Assembly: GCF_000004075.3 (NCBI RefSeq) | Contig: NC_026657.2 | Location: 40,348,732-40,412,731, forward strand | Length of the DNA stretch: 64,000 nt | Reading direction: 5' to 3' | From: Cucumis sativus | Taxonomy: Eukaryota; Streptophyta; Magnoliopsida; Cucurbitales; Cucurbitaceae | Part shown: one piece after another, positions 11,705 to 22,210 of the stretch | Layout: each line of letters begins with the position of its first letter | Numbering within the stretch: the stretch's first letter is position 1 | Program-made: the position numbers and the translations under genes | The notes under the pieces: model-generated | The model's input: the letters and a program-made list of their open reading frames with translations, nothing else | Told to the model about the DNA's origin: nothing | Databases searched by the model: none

Positions 11705-12650
11705 CGAAGAGGATTCATCTTCATCTTCTTCTAAGTTTTGCAATCGAAGATGATTCATCTTCATCTGCTCTAAGGTGTCGCAAGTGAGAGGATTCATCTT
11801 TGTCTTCCTCCATGTGTTACAACCGAGATGATTCATCTTCATCTTCACCTAGGAGTCGCAATCAAGAAGATTCATTTTCATCTTCTCTCAGGTGTAACAA
11901 CCGAAGATGATTCATCTTCATCTGCTCTAAGGTGTCGCAAGTGAGAGGATTCATCTTTGTCTTCTCCTATGTGTTTCAACCGAGAGGATTCATCTTCATC
12001 TCCTCCTAAGAATTGCAACTGAGAAGATTCACCTTCATCTTCTTTCAGGTGTCGCAACCAAAGAAGATTCATCTTTATCTTCTTCCAGGTGCTGCAACCA
12101 AAGAGGATTCATCTTCATCTTCTTTCATATGTCGTAGTCGGAAGGATTCACCTTCATCTTCTTCTAGGTGCTACAATCAAAGAGGATTCATCTTCATCTT
12201 CTCTTATATGTCATAGCTGAGAAGATTCATCTTCATATTCTTCCAAATGCTGCAACTGAAGAGAATTCATCTTCATCTCCTCCCATATGTCATAGCCGAG
12301 AGGATTCATCTTCATCTTCTTTTAGGAGTTGCAACCAAAGAGGATTCATCTTCATCTTCTCCCATATGTCATAGCCGAAAGGATTTATCTTCATCTTCTC
12401 TCAGGTGCTGCAATTGAATAGGATTCATCTTCATCTCCTCCCATATGTCATAGTCGAGAGGATTCATCTCCTTCCATATGTCATAGCCGAGAGGATTCAT
12501 CTTCATCTTCTCCTATATGTCGTAGCTGAGAGTATTCATCTTTATCATCTAACAGGTGTCGCAACCCGGCCGATGGAATTCATTTTCATCAGCTCTAAGT
12601 TGTCGCAAGCTAGATGATTCATCTTCATCTTCTCCCTGGTACCACAACCA
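11705..12650. repeat. minisatellite of about 39-40 bp, roughly 23-24 copies
   Basis: The phrase GATTCATCTTCATCTTC recurs about every 39-40 bp (for example 11712, 11752, 11791, 11830, 11869) with a more variable spacer such as CCCATATGTCATAGCCGAGA. Open frames on both strands here (Ser/Phe-rich or Asp/Glu-rich) arise from the repeat and not from selection. Arrays like this are usual in the 3' non-coding region of Tat elements. Confidence 0.9.
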
Positions 12651-12651
12651 A

Positions 12652-12850
12652 GAAAGAAAAAAAAAAAAAAGAGAAGCAAGAAGAAGAAAGAAGAAAATGA
12701 TGAAGAAGAAAGAAGGAAGAAGAAAGAAAAAAAAAAAGCAAAAAGAAAGAAGAAAAAGAAGAAAAAAACAAAAACAAAAAAGAAAGAAGCAAAGGAAGAA
12801 AAAACAAAAAGATAGAAGAATAAGAAGAAGAAGAAAAAAAAAAAAACGAA
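12652..12850 (+). repeat. purine-rich A/G tract of about 200 bp
   Basis: The plus strand is almost entirely A and G with only scattered C and T, made of GAAGAA and A-run motifs. It joins the minisatellite to the 112-bp array. The Lys/Arg-rich and Phe-rich translations here are low-complexity artefacts. Confidence 0.9.
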
Positions 12851-12869
12851 GAAGCTCAATTGGTGATAA

Positions 12870-13436
12870 CGAAGATTGAAGCCCGACGATGACAGAGTCG
12901 ATCTCTCCTACTAGGGCGATAGATCTGACGGCAAAAGCCCGATCGTCCCTAGAAGAAGCTCAACAAAGTCACTTCTGCAAACGAAGATTGAAGCCCGACG
13001 ATGACAGAGTCGATCTCTCCTACTAGGGCGATAGATCTGACGGCAAAAGCCCGATCGTCCCTAGAAGAAGCTCAACAAAGTCATTTCTGCAAACGAAGAT
13101 CGAAGCCCGACGATGACAGAGTCGATCTCTCCTACTAGGGCGATAGATCTGACGGCAAAAGCCCGATCGTCCCTAGAAGAAGCTCAACAAAGTCATTTCT
13201 GCAAACAAAGATTGAAGCCCGACGATGACAGAGTCGATCTCTCCAACTAGGGCGATAGATCTGACGGCAAAAGCCCGATCGTCCCTAGAAGAAGCTCAAC
13301 AAAGTCATTTCTGCAAACGAAGATCGAAGCCCGACGATGACAGAGTCGATCTCTCCTACTAGGGCGATAGATCTGACGGCAGAAGCCCGATCGTCCCTAG
13401 AAGAAGCTCGACAAAGCTCGACAAAGTCATTCCTGC
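12870..13436. repeat. five tandem copies of a 112-bp unit
   Basis: The marker GCCCGACGATGACAGAG occurs at 12881, 12993, 13105, 13217 and 13329, exactly 112 bp apart. Units are nearly identical, differing at a few positions (GATTG/GATCG, CTCCTAC/CTCCAAC), and the last has an extra CTCGACAAAG. GC content is clearly higher than its surroundings. Near-identity implies recent homogenisation. Confidence 0.95.
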
Positions 13437-14353
13437 AAAAAAAAAAAAAAAAAAAACACACACACACAAAAAAAAAGAAGAGAAAAAAAAAAGAGAAAGG
13501 GAGAAGAAAAGTTTTCTATACCTTTCTGCCGATTCGATGAGGAATAAGCGTTGGATGAGGTATAAGTGAGTAGGGTATGAGTCTATTTATAAGCCCAACA
13601 AATCCAATTCCTAAAAGGATTAGGAATGATATTTAATTATTTTTTTTAAAAAAAAACAAATCCAATTCCTAAAAGGAATAGGAATGATTTTAAAAAAAAT
13701 ATATATATATAAAGAAAAGATAATCCAATTATCTTATTTTATTTTAAATTATTTCTTTTTTTTTTGGATAAATCTCAAGTTTAACTTTTATTGAGATATT
13801 TAAAATATTTAAAAATTTCAACATTTTTAAAAATATATACATATATATATATATAAATATTCTCAATTTCAAAATTCAAGTTAAATTAACTTGCATATAT
13901 GACCTCCTTTTTATCATGAATTTAAATCGGAGCCATAAATCCAACTTTACCTAAGATTGAGGATCTGATTTTTTTTATCTCAAATTAAAATTGGTCATTC
14001 CAAATTCTTATGCATCCCCAAGATAAATTAAGGTACGGTAGAAACCTTATCCTTATTTCAAAATTAAAATTTTGGTTATATTCCAAATTTTACTTAAAAA
14101 AAAAAAAATCATCATATTAATTTTTTTTTTTCCCCTCAAATAAAATTAAGTGGGAAATAAAACTTTGAATTTTTTTTAAGGTTTGGCCATATTCCAACCC
14201 TTATTTTAAATTTAAATCAAACTCACGTACTAAATTCATAGTTTGATTAATTTGATATGCTGAATTGAGTAAAAAAAAAAAAAAAGGCTCGTACTTTGAC
14301 TTCAAATTTATCTTTTCCGAGATTCATTCACCCATATACGTGCATAAATCTCG
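13437..14353. other. AT-rich tail of the element, no coding signal
   Basis: After an A-run with a CA microsatellite (13439-13500) the sequence turns AT-rich. A block with AACAAATCCAATTCCTAAAA is present twice about 57 bp apart (near 13599 and 13656). I see no reading frame or further repeat array before the polypurine tract. Confidence 0.6.
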
Positions 14354-14362
14354 AAAAGGGGG
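14354..14362 (+). other. polypurine tract
   Basis: AAAAGGGGG lies four bases before the 3' LTR. This is the expected plus-strand primer for reverse transcription, in the expected place. Confidence 0.85.
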
Positions 14363-14366
14363 CATT

Positions 14367-15260
14367 TGTTGAATAAGAAATTTTGAGACCAATCACAAGT
14401 TGCCACATCATTTATTAAGTTAATGATGAAAAGTACAAATAATTAAATTTGGGACTAATTAAAATTGACACATGCCCCAAATTAAAGAGTTAAAATAAAT
14501 AAATTGGTCATTCTAATAATGCCACATGTTTTCATATTAATCGTTGGATTAAGTTAATCATTTTAGTTCAATTAAGCCAAAAAAATAAGCTTAATTGAGC
14601 CCAAAGACTAAATATAACCTAAGTCCATATGGTTGAGCCCATGGGTCTGGTCCATGGACCAACCAAGTTCAAACCCATAAAGCCCACCAGTGAACTCTAT
14701 AAATAGAGGAATTCTCCTCATTTGCAGGGGTTGGAAAATTTTGACTCTAGAAGATCCAGAGAGAATTCTTCCAAAAGCTAGAAGACTCCCTAACTTCTGA
14801 AGTTGACCATCCTCGAAGATTGAAGCTGTTTTGAAGATACAAACTTTCTTCCAAGACTCCAACTTGAAGAAAATCACGTGCTCCGCTTCTCCAAATCAAG
14901 CGTAGACGTTCAACAAACTTCAAGAACATCACGTGCTCCGCTTCCTCAAATCAAGCGTAAAGCATTCAACCAACTTGAAGAAAATCACGTGCTCCGCCTC
15001 TCCAAATCAAGCGTAGACGTTCAACAAACTTCAAGAACATCACGTGCTCCGCTTCTCCAAATCAAGCGTAGACGTTCAACAAACTTCAAGAACATCACGT
15101 GCTCCGCTTCCTCCAAATCAAGCGTAGACATACAGTTGAGAGAGAATCAGAGGATCAAATTCTAGAGATTGAACCGCATCGCATCAAATCAACAAAAATA
15201 CAACATCAACTCCAAGTTTAAGTCCACGAATTAAATTTCTCCGGAAATCTCGTGCGAACA
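14367..15260 (+). repeat. 3' LTR (894 bp)
   Basis: Same TGTT...AACA boundaries as the 5' LTR. The 55-bp array is repeated here (CGTGCTCCGC from 14877 to 15098), with one extra base in the second unit. A TATA box matching that of the 5' LTR is at about 14699. Three extra bases in two indels account exactly for the length difference from the 5' LTR. Confidence 0.96.
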
Positions 15261-15265
15261 AAGTC
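15261..15265. repeat. target-site duplication, right copy (AAGTC)
   Basis: Matches the AAGTC at 2696-2700 and confirms the right end of the retrotransposon. Confidence 0.95.
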
Positions 15266-18200
15266 AAACACAAGATTTCATTTTGGAGAATGGAGACAAT
15301 AAGTTTGATAAATGTTAATATATTTTTTCTTTATTACATTATCTTTTTAGGGTACTTTTTGGGAAATTTTTTTATTATTATCTATGTGGCTTAGATTGTG
15401 AAACGTATATGTATCATTGTAATCACAAAATTATGAAAATATAACCCAATATTTAATACTTTCCTAGTAAAATAAAAAAGGTCACCAAATCCAACATTTT
15501 TCTAAAATATTTCAGCTTTGTCCTTCCCTTTTATCTTTTTTATTCTGCGATTCTTCTTTTATTTTTTTTAAATTGTTATTTGATTCAAGATCGTGTATCA
15601 AATGTATAAGATCTAATTACATGATAATAAATACGAAAAATTTTGAAAAAAAAATAATTGGAGTATTGGTACTTAAATAATATTGTTCGACAGTGGTGTT
15701 TTTTGTATTTTCTATTGTGAGCCGGTAAACTTTTTTCGTTTTCGAAATTGTTAAATATTTTGCCACTTTGTTATTTTTCTTTTTAAAGAACCCTACAATT
15801 AATATCATCATTTTCGTCTATTTTAGTCCGTAGTCTTTCAATTATCAGATTTATAGTTTTTATATTTTTAATAAAACTTACTATATATCTAAACAATATT
15901 TATGACCCTCCATTGAATTATAAAATGTAAATTAAAAAGTCTATATTTAAAGTGTAGGGTTGTTTAGTTGAAGTGTTGTTTGATAACTTTGTAAAAATTA
16001 AAAATAGAAAAGAAGTATATAACTTCTCGATAAATATTCAAACTTCCATAAGAAAAACATAGTTAAAATTTGTGAGAGTTAGAATTATTTAATACTAACT
16101 TTTCTTTTTTCACTAAAATTGGAATTATATAATTTAAAATTAAAAAAAATGAGAGAGCAACAAGATAAGAATTATAATATTTTAATTTAGAAAAAAGAAA
16201 AAATGTGGCCTACCAAATGGCAATTGCACTTTACAAATTAAATACAACTCAATATATATTAATAAAAAGAAAAATCAGAATGATGGTTTTGAATTCTTCT
16301 TTCTACACTAAAATGGTTTTTGAATTCTCCTTTTTTAGGCACATAGTTTGGCAGCCCACAGATTGTTCTCTTGTGGCTCTCAACATTTTCTAGACCTTTT
16401 TCTTAAAGAAAAAAAAATCAATATCTTAATTTCATTAATCATTTGGAATGTCAAAAGTATTACGATCAGTTTTAAAAGCTTGTAAAATTAAAGAGTAATT
16501 TTGTTCGAAAACGATTAAGTTAATAATGATTTGAATTGAATTAGTCAAATTTTTATTTATAAATATGATCGAGTTCTTTTAACATCTCGACGTGAATTTA
16601 TTGAAAATATTTTTGATATTTTTAAAATTGTTAGAACTTTTCTTTTATTATTATTATTGCTATGTTATGTTAAGATTTTTATTCTTAAATCAAGAGATTA
16701 TATATGATTGCATGATTACTTAACTTTATGTCTACTCAATTAATTAGTTTTAAATCAAACCCTAAGATACTTATTATTATGTATCACAATATATGTAAAA
16801 ATGTGGATTATTTTCAACCACAATAAAGATCCTTTCTATGTGATCAAATTTCTTCATATTCTAATCACAACATCAATCTAGTAACTTCTATTAGATATAT
16901 TATCCGTTTTCAAAAATAATAAAATATTATATTTTAGATTTTATGAACGATAGATATTTATAGACGTTGGTAACCGAAAAACAAAGATATTATACATGTT
17001 TATCAATGATTAGTGATATAATTTATTTTTGTAAATATTTTCACTTGATTACTATCATTTTGCATCATTTCTTTTATGTTATTTTTTATTGTATTCTTGG
17101 GAGTCTAAATTTAATTAATTTTTTTTTAATATAAATTAATTAATTAAGTTGAAAAATTAAGAGTAAAAAATGGAAAGACAAAAGACAAAAACAAAAAAAA
17201 TAATAAAATCAATATATATGAAATAAAAAAGATTAAAATAAATAAAATTACCTTTGTAGTGTGTGAAAATTTTTAATTTTCAGATTTATAAGAATAGATT
17301 CATTTAATCTATGAATTTTCAAAATGTATGTTTTTAGTCTTTGAATTTTTTAAAATAAGTTTAAAAGTCCTTTAATAACCTTATACTTTATTTTAAATAA
17401 TTATATCACATTTTAAATTAGAAGAGTAACTTCCAAAAATCATATCATCTATAAAAACTACTTTTTAAATAATTTAAATAACATATAATTTTTTGAAAAA
17501 TTAAATGACCTTAAAAACCTTTTTTTTTTTAAATTTTGAAAAGTATAAAAAATACATCAAACAAAAGCAATAACCAATTACATTTGTATTCTAATTGTGT
17601 CATAGATTCTTAACTTTAAACTTCAAAGTGTAAAATTGATCTCATTTTATTTCAATAATGCAATAAAATTGTGAGAATAAGAATAAGAAATAATAGAGCA
17701 CGTTTTAATAAAAGATACAAAGAAAAATGAAAATGTAATTGACATTTCACATTTGTCCTTCCACCACAAACGAACGGTGAATACATTTTTTCACTGTCTC
17801 GTTTTCTAAAATATAATGAGAAGAGTACTAAATTATAGAGAGAAAAAATAATTTACGTAAAAAAAACTCTAAACTTTCAAAAACTAAAAAAAAAGTTTAA
17901 AAGTGGTAGAAAAACAAAATTTTAAATTAAAACTATAGTTTTAAATTTATTTAAATAAGACGCATACATGAATAAATCATAAACACAACCAAATTCAATA
18001 ATGTTTGTTGTGAAAACAAATAGAAACTTTTATTTCGTAACTTTGTGAGATTTTATATTTTAGTCAAGATTAAAATATTAATGTTGATAGATATATCAAT
18101 GTCTTATTTTTAAATAAATTTTGATTTTGATGAATATTTATGGGAAAATTAAGAATTTTTTTTTAAAAAAATAAAAATGATTAAATAAAATTTATTATTT

Positions 18201-20436
18201 TCAAATAAGTAACAAAACTATTATTTACATTAACGTCGATTTGATGTTTAATTTTTGTGATTAGTGGATTGTTTTAAGATCTAATAGAAATATTAATTCA
18301 TCACTTTCATTGATATCAAAATCATGAAAATGTGAAAAGACTGATAGAAATATCGACGTATGGGTGGAAATTTAAAACTATATTTTGACTTCAAATTTTA
18401 GTTTTTATGTTGGGTGCTAAAAAATTTAGTGTAAGATTTAGATTAATGAAAGTATTTTTGAACTTTTTTAGGTCAAGTGTATTTATGAAAATTTTCAATA
18501 GTTTAAAAGTATATATGGAACAAAACTTTAATGATTTTCATCCAAAATTAACGGTAAGAGTGTTTGTGAACCATTTTCGAAAGCTTGAGGACATTTTTGA
18601 AACTTTAAAAGTTTTGGAGTATTAATTTTCACACAAACTACAAAATTTACGGACATTTTTGTAATTTAACCTAATTTAAAACCGTACTTTAACTAAATAT
18701 TTCCAAACATTCTAAGAAACTATTCTTCCATAACGAACACAACAATCTCAAATCTCAAATATCTACCAACACGAGTGATCAAGGACTACTTACATGAACT
18801 TATACTATCAATCTTGTGCCTGATGATTCGATCGTCCATCGTCCATGTTTCATTTTATTAGAAAAAAAAATGTCTATCACGTGTCTATATTTTCTATTAT
18901 CTTCATCTAAAGATTTTGATTGTCTAGCTAGATGGTACAAAAGAATATGAGTACTCTTGAACATTATATCTTACGTTACAAAGAAAACAAAAAACGAAAC
19001 AAGCATGAAAGACAATTATGTTCAAAGTTTTAAAATGTTAGTGGCTAAATTAGTCGAGTTAGGGTTGTCTGTCATGTTTGCTAACAAAACTCCAAAGAGA
19101 AGTCATTAAAGCAAATTCACTTATTGAATATATCTTGATTAAGTATAAGTTGAAGAGTTTGATGATGGAGTTGGCTTTATGCTAATGTTCTTATTCATCT
19201 CATTTCTATTATGTTTCTCGTGGTTTTGGATATTCATTTTAGAGATTAATTAATTGATAACTTTTCTTTCATTTCATCGTAGTTTTGTTTGATAATCACT
19301 TAATCATGATTTTATTATATTTCATTATTAACATCTACCAATGAACTTATTCTATGATCTATAGTGCACTTTCTACTAAAGTATTCAAAAACTAAGTTAA
19401 AAGTTTTTGATATCATCAAAATTACCAACTAACCCAACGCATCATTAAGCGAGCAAAAGATCTCAGGGTGATCGGATACATCTTTGTTGACAAAAGTGAG
19501 CCAATGGAATAATATTGTATGATCTAGTTAGGTATTGTTTTCTCGAGGAGAATACAAATTTGTTGTTACCAATACCTAGTGAATGGTCTCAAGAGAGGCA
19601 ATGAAAGTGAACATAGACTGGGTTTTGGTTGGCTGCAAGAGGTGAGGGGGCATTGGTGGCTTATAGGCTTTAAGACTTCACTACTGCACCACCCTACTCT
19701 ACAACACTAAAAAGAGGTTAGGAAGGTTTTGGAGTGTTGTTTTTGTATGTAATGTTGTGTTATGTTTCCATGTGGTGGGGTCTCGAGAGGATATCAATAT
19801 ATGTTGCTCATGGTGTACGTTGTGGCGGATTTGAACCTTGGGGTAATCAACCATGTGGTTTTTCGTGGAGGTGTGGTGTCTCAATGCCTTTACTTGTAGA
19901 CTCCATTTAAGGATTTGTTGACGAGTTTTGAAAGCATGTGCCAATGGTGGACGATGAAGTAAGGCCTCAATTAGAATTGTTGTAGATAAAGGCTATGGTC
20001 TCTCCCCTATGGCTTACTCCCCCTCCTGTGGTTTTGTTTTTATCTCATAAGGACGATTAGCGACCAGGTGTAGTTTTGTGGGATCATAAAGGGTGACTTG
20101 GAGGGATGGGAGTATGGTACATGTGTGTGGAGAATATGATCTTTACTTGTAAAGGGGTGACCACCGCTAATGATTTAAAAATGTAATTACATTTCAAGTA
20201 TTCGATTCAATCAACGTGGGGTCAAATAGTTTGACAAAAATACATTTGATAAAAGGAGGAGAAAGTTAATTTTATTGTTGTGAGGTCCTTCGTGGATGAG
20301 ATTATTGAGTTGATAATAGGAAAAATGGTAGAGTGATTGTTGATAGTTGGATTGGTCTCTTGATTCTAAACAAAATTTGTTAGCTTATTGAGAATAATTA
20401 TAGTCGTTGATAGCTTTTATTGTACGCTTAAAAAAT
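15266..20436. other. AT-rich intergenic DNA with one less AT-rich island
   Basis: Most of this stretch is very AT-rich, with stops in every frame and no gene I recognise. An island at about 19430-20170 is clearly richer in G (GGGGTCTCGAGAGG, GGTGACTTGGAGGGATGGGA) and may be a decayed transposon or coding fragment. I found no readable domain in it. Confidence 0.55.
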
Positions 20437-20439
20437 AAA

Positions 20440-20630
20440 ACAATACTATATTGTTAATCAACTTTCAATCAGAAATTATGAAGGAAAAAAAAACAGTAAG
20501 ATGATAGTACGATATTGTTAATTAACTTTCAATGATGAAGAAGAAAAAAAATAGTGAGATGATGATACTACATCGTTAATCAACTTTCAATTAGAAATTA
20601 TGAACGGAAAAAAAAATAGTGAGAAAGGAA
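20440..20630. repeat. three imperfect tandem copies of about 60-64 bp
   Basis: GTTAATCAACTTTCAAT (or close variants) recurs at about 20453, 20517 and 20575, each followed by an A-rich stretch and AGTGAGATGAT-like sequence. It is a short diverged tandem repeat in intergenic DNA. Confidence 0.7.
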
Positions 20631-21974
20631 ATTTGTAAGAAAACAAATTAGAATAATTGAAATTGTAGTTCTCAAATATAATGGTTGGAAATGAATCATA
20701 ATTTTTGTTTTTAAATAAAAGTAGAGATAGTGAGGTGAAAAGCTGTTGGATAAGAAGACCGGGAGGTACATGAAGGCAAGTTTGTATTGGTCCAGCGCGA
20801 CCACATAGTAAAGTTGTCTGCCACAAAGAGGAAGAGAAATGAGAATGGGGCTCACAAAAGATCACAGGCAGGTGAGCGTATCTTTGGAAACAGTGTTGGG
20901 TACTAAATCACTTTGTCATCTTTCTTCTCAAACTCTTCTACACATTACAAAATGCTCAAACATTTTAGCTTTTCAATCCCACAAAAACTCAACTATCCTT
21001 TTCAATCTTCTTCTTAAAAAAAAAAAGGAGAAACCATATCTTTTCAATTGTCGTCGTTGAAAAAGAGAGAGAAAAAACACTTCTATTTGATCGCTTCAAA
21101 ACTAAACATATACCTAACGTTACGATGGTGAACTTTTCATTGTTTTTTTCATCTAGAGAAGTTCTAAATTTGTTTTGAAGGTTAAGGTATATTTGAAATC
21201 AAAGTTTATTGCAAAAAAAATGCAAAATAAAATAATATGACTAGGTTTGATCGAAATTTAATGTTTGGTTCAATTTTTCCGTGCACCGCATGGTTTCATA
21301 ATCAATTCATAAGGTATGCTTAAGATCGAGTCATGCAAATCAATTAAAATTGAATCTTCATGACACAAATAAAGTTGCACCACGTTTTTTCTAGGGGAAA
21401 CATAATGAATCAATGATAATAAAAAAATCGACTCCATTGATTATAATTGTTGTTAGGCTATGTTCCATAATTGTAATAAAATATCAAGACCGCTTTCAAA
21501 TCTATAGTTAAATAATGTAATCTAAGCAAGAAGTGAAATTGTATTTGAAAATGATGTAAATCTCACTAGCCCGTTGTTATTTTTACAAATATTGTCATCG
21601 TATAAAAATTGTAAATCTATAAGATTTACTTCACCACTACCGCTTAATCAAACTAAATCCAATTATTATACAAATGCTCCATCAATAAAAACCCATTAAA
21701 ATTACACTAATTTTTATTACACATCAATAAACTTGACTTTAGCTACTTTCTTTCACTGGTTTAAATCAACTTCATTGTCACTTTTTTTAAATAATAAATT
21801 TCAATCAATACACGCCTCACTCTTTATAAATTAATTACGAACTTACTTTGGGATCGAATATAAACGACCTGTGATCTAAATTAAATTTAAAAGCAGAAAA
21901 AAAATATAAAAAAAGATGGCAACTCCAAATTAGTGTCACTAGTTGACAAAATGATCAAATTATATGGTCCAAAG
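20631..21974. other. intergenic DNA, no gene seen
   Basis: No reading frame resembles a known protein. Near 20740-20870 the base composition is more balanced, and the minus strand reads for about 90 residues without a recognisable domain. Confidence 0.5.
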
Positions 21975-22210
21975 TAAGGGTGAGTATCAATCGTGGAGTT
22001 GATTTACTGACCAAATCGACAAATAGTGAATGTTCGAACCAACTCCAATCATAAAAGAATACAAACCAACCATTGATTGTTTCATAGTTGGTTTAAGTTT
22101 TTGAAATTTCTAAAAAAGGTTGCAATTTAGATTTTTTCCAAACTGAGATCGATCAAATTCATCCTCACCTCCGACCAACCACCTTTTCTTTTGATCGGTT
22201 GGCAAGTTGA
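21975..22210. mobile_element. diverged, end-truncated relative of the hAT-type MITE at 26383
   Basis: It opens with TAAGGGTGAGTATCAATCG, close to the MITE terminus TAGGGGTGAGCAT. Later blocks match that MITE in order (CTCACCTCCGACCAACCACC against CTCATCTCCGACCAAACCACC, then GATCGGTTGGCAAG). No matching right terminus or target duplication is visible, so the right end has been lost. Confidence 0.6.

Larger units (their letters stand above)
2701..15260 (+). mobile_element. complete Ty3/gypsy LTR retrotransposon, Tat lineage, 12,560 bp
   Basis: The element is bounded by TG...CA long terminal repeats of 891 and 894 bp and by a 5-bp AAGTC duplication. Order inside: LTR, primer-binding site, gag, protease, reverse transcriptase, RNase H, a second (archaeal-type) RNase H, integrase, a 3.4-kb non-coding region of four repeat arrays, polypurine tract, LTR. 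RT before integrase defines Ty3/gypsy; the extra RNase H and long repeat-filled 3' region are hallmarks of the plant Tat clade (Ogre/Retand group). The coding part carries at least eight frameshifts, so this copy should not make a working Gag-Pol. Aligning the LTRs by eye gives 4 substitutions and 2 small indels, so the insertion is recent. The finer lineage name is inference. Confidence 0.96.

Noticed and set aside
11878..12617. Several open frames of about 65-70 codons with repeated DEDESS or SSSS motifs
   Set aside because: They follow the 39-40-bp minisatellite in whichever frame happens to lack stops.
12545..12879. Lys/Arg-rich (plus) and Phe-rich (minus) open frames of about 100 codons
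   Set aside because: They are produced by the A/G tract and have no gene-like composition.
11705..13436. Regular repeats considered as a CRISPR-like array
   Set aside because: Units are contiguous tandem repeats without unique spacers, and the DNA is from a plant nucleus.
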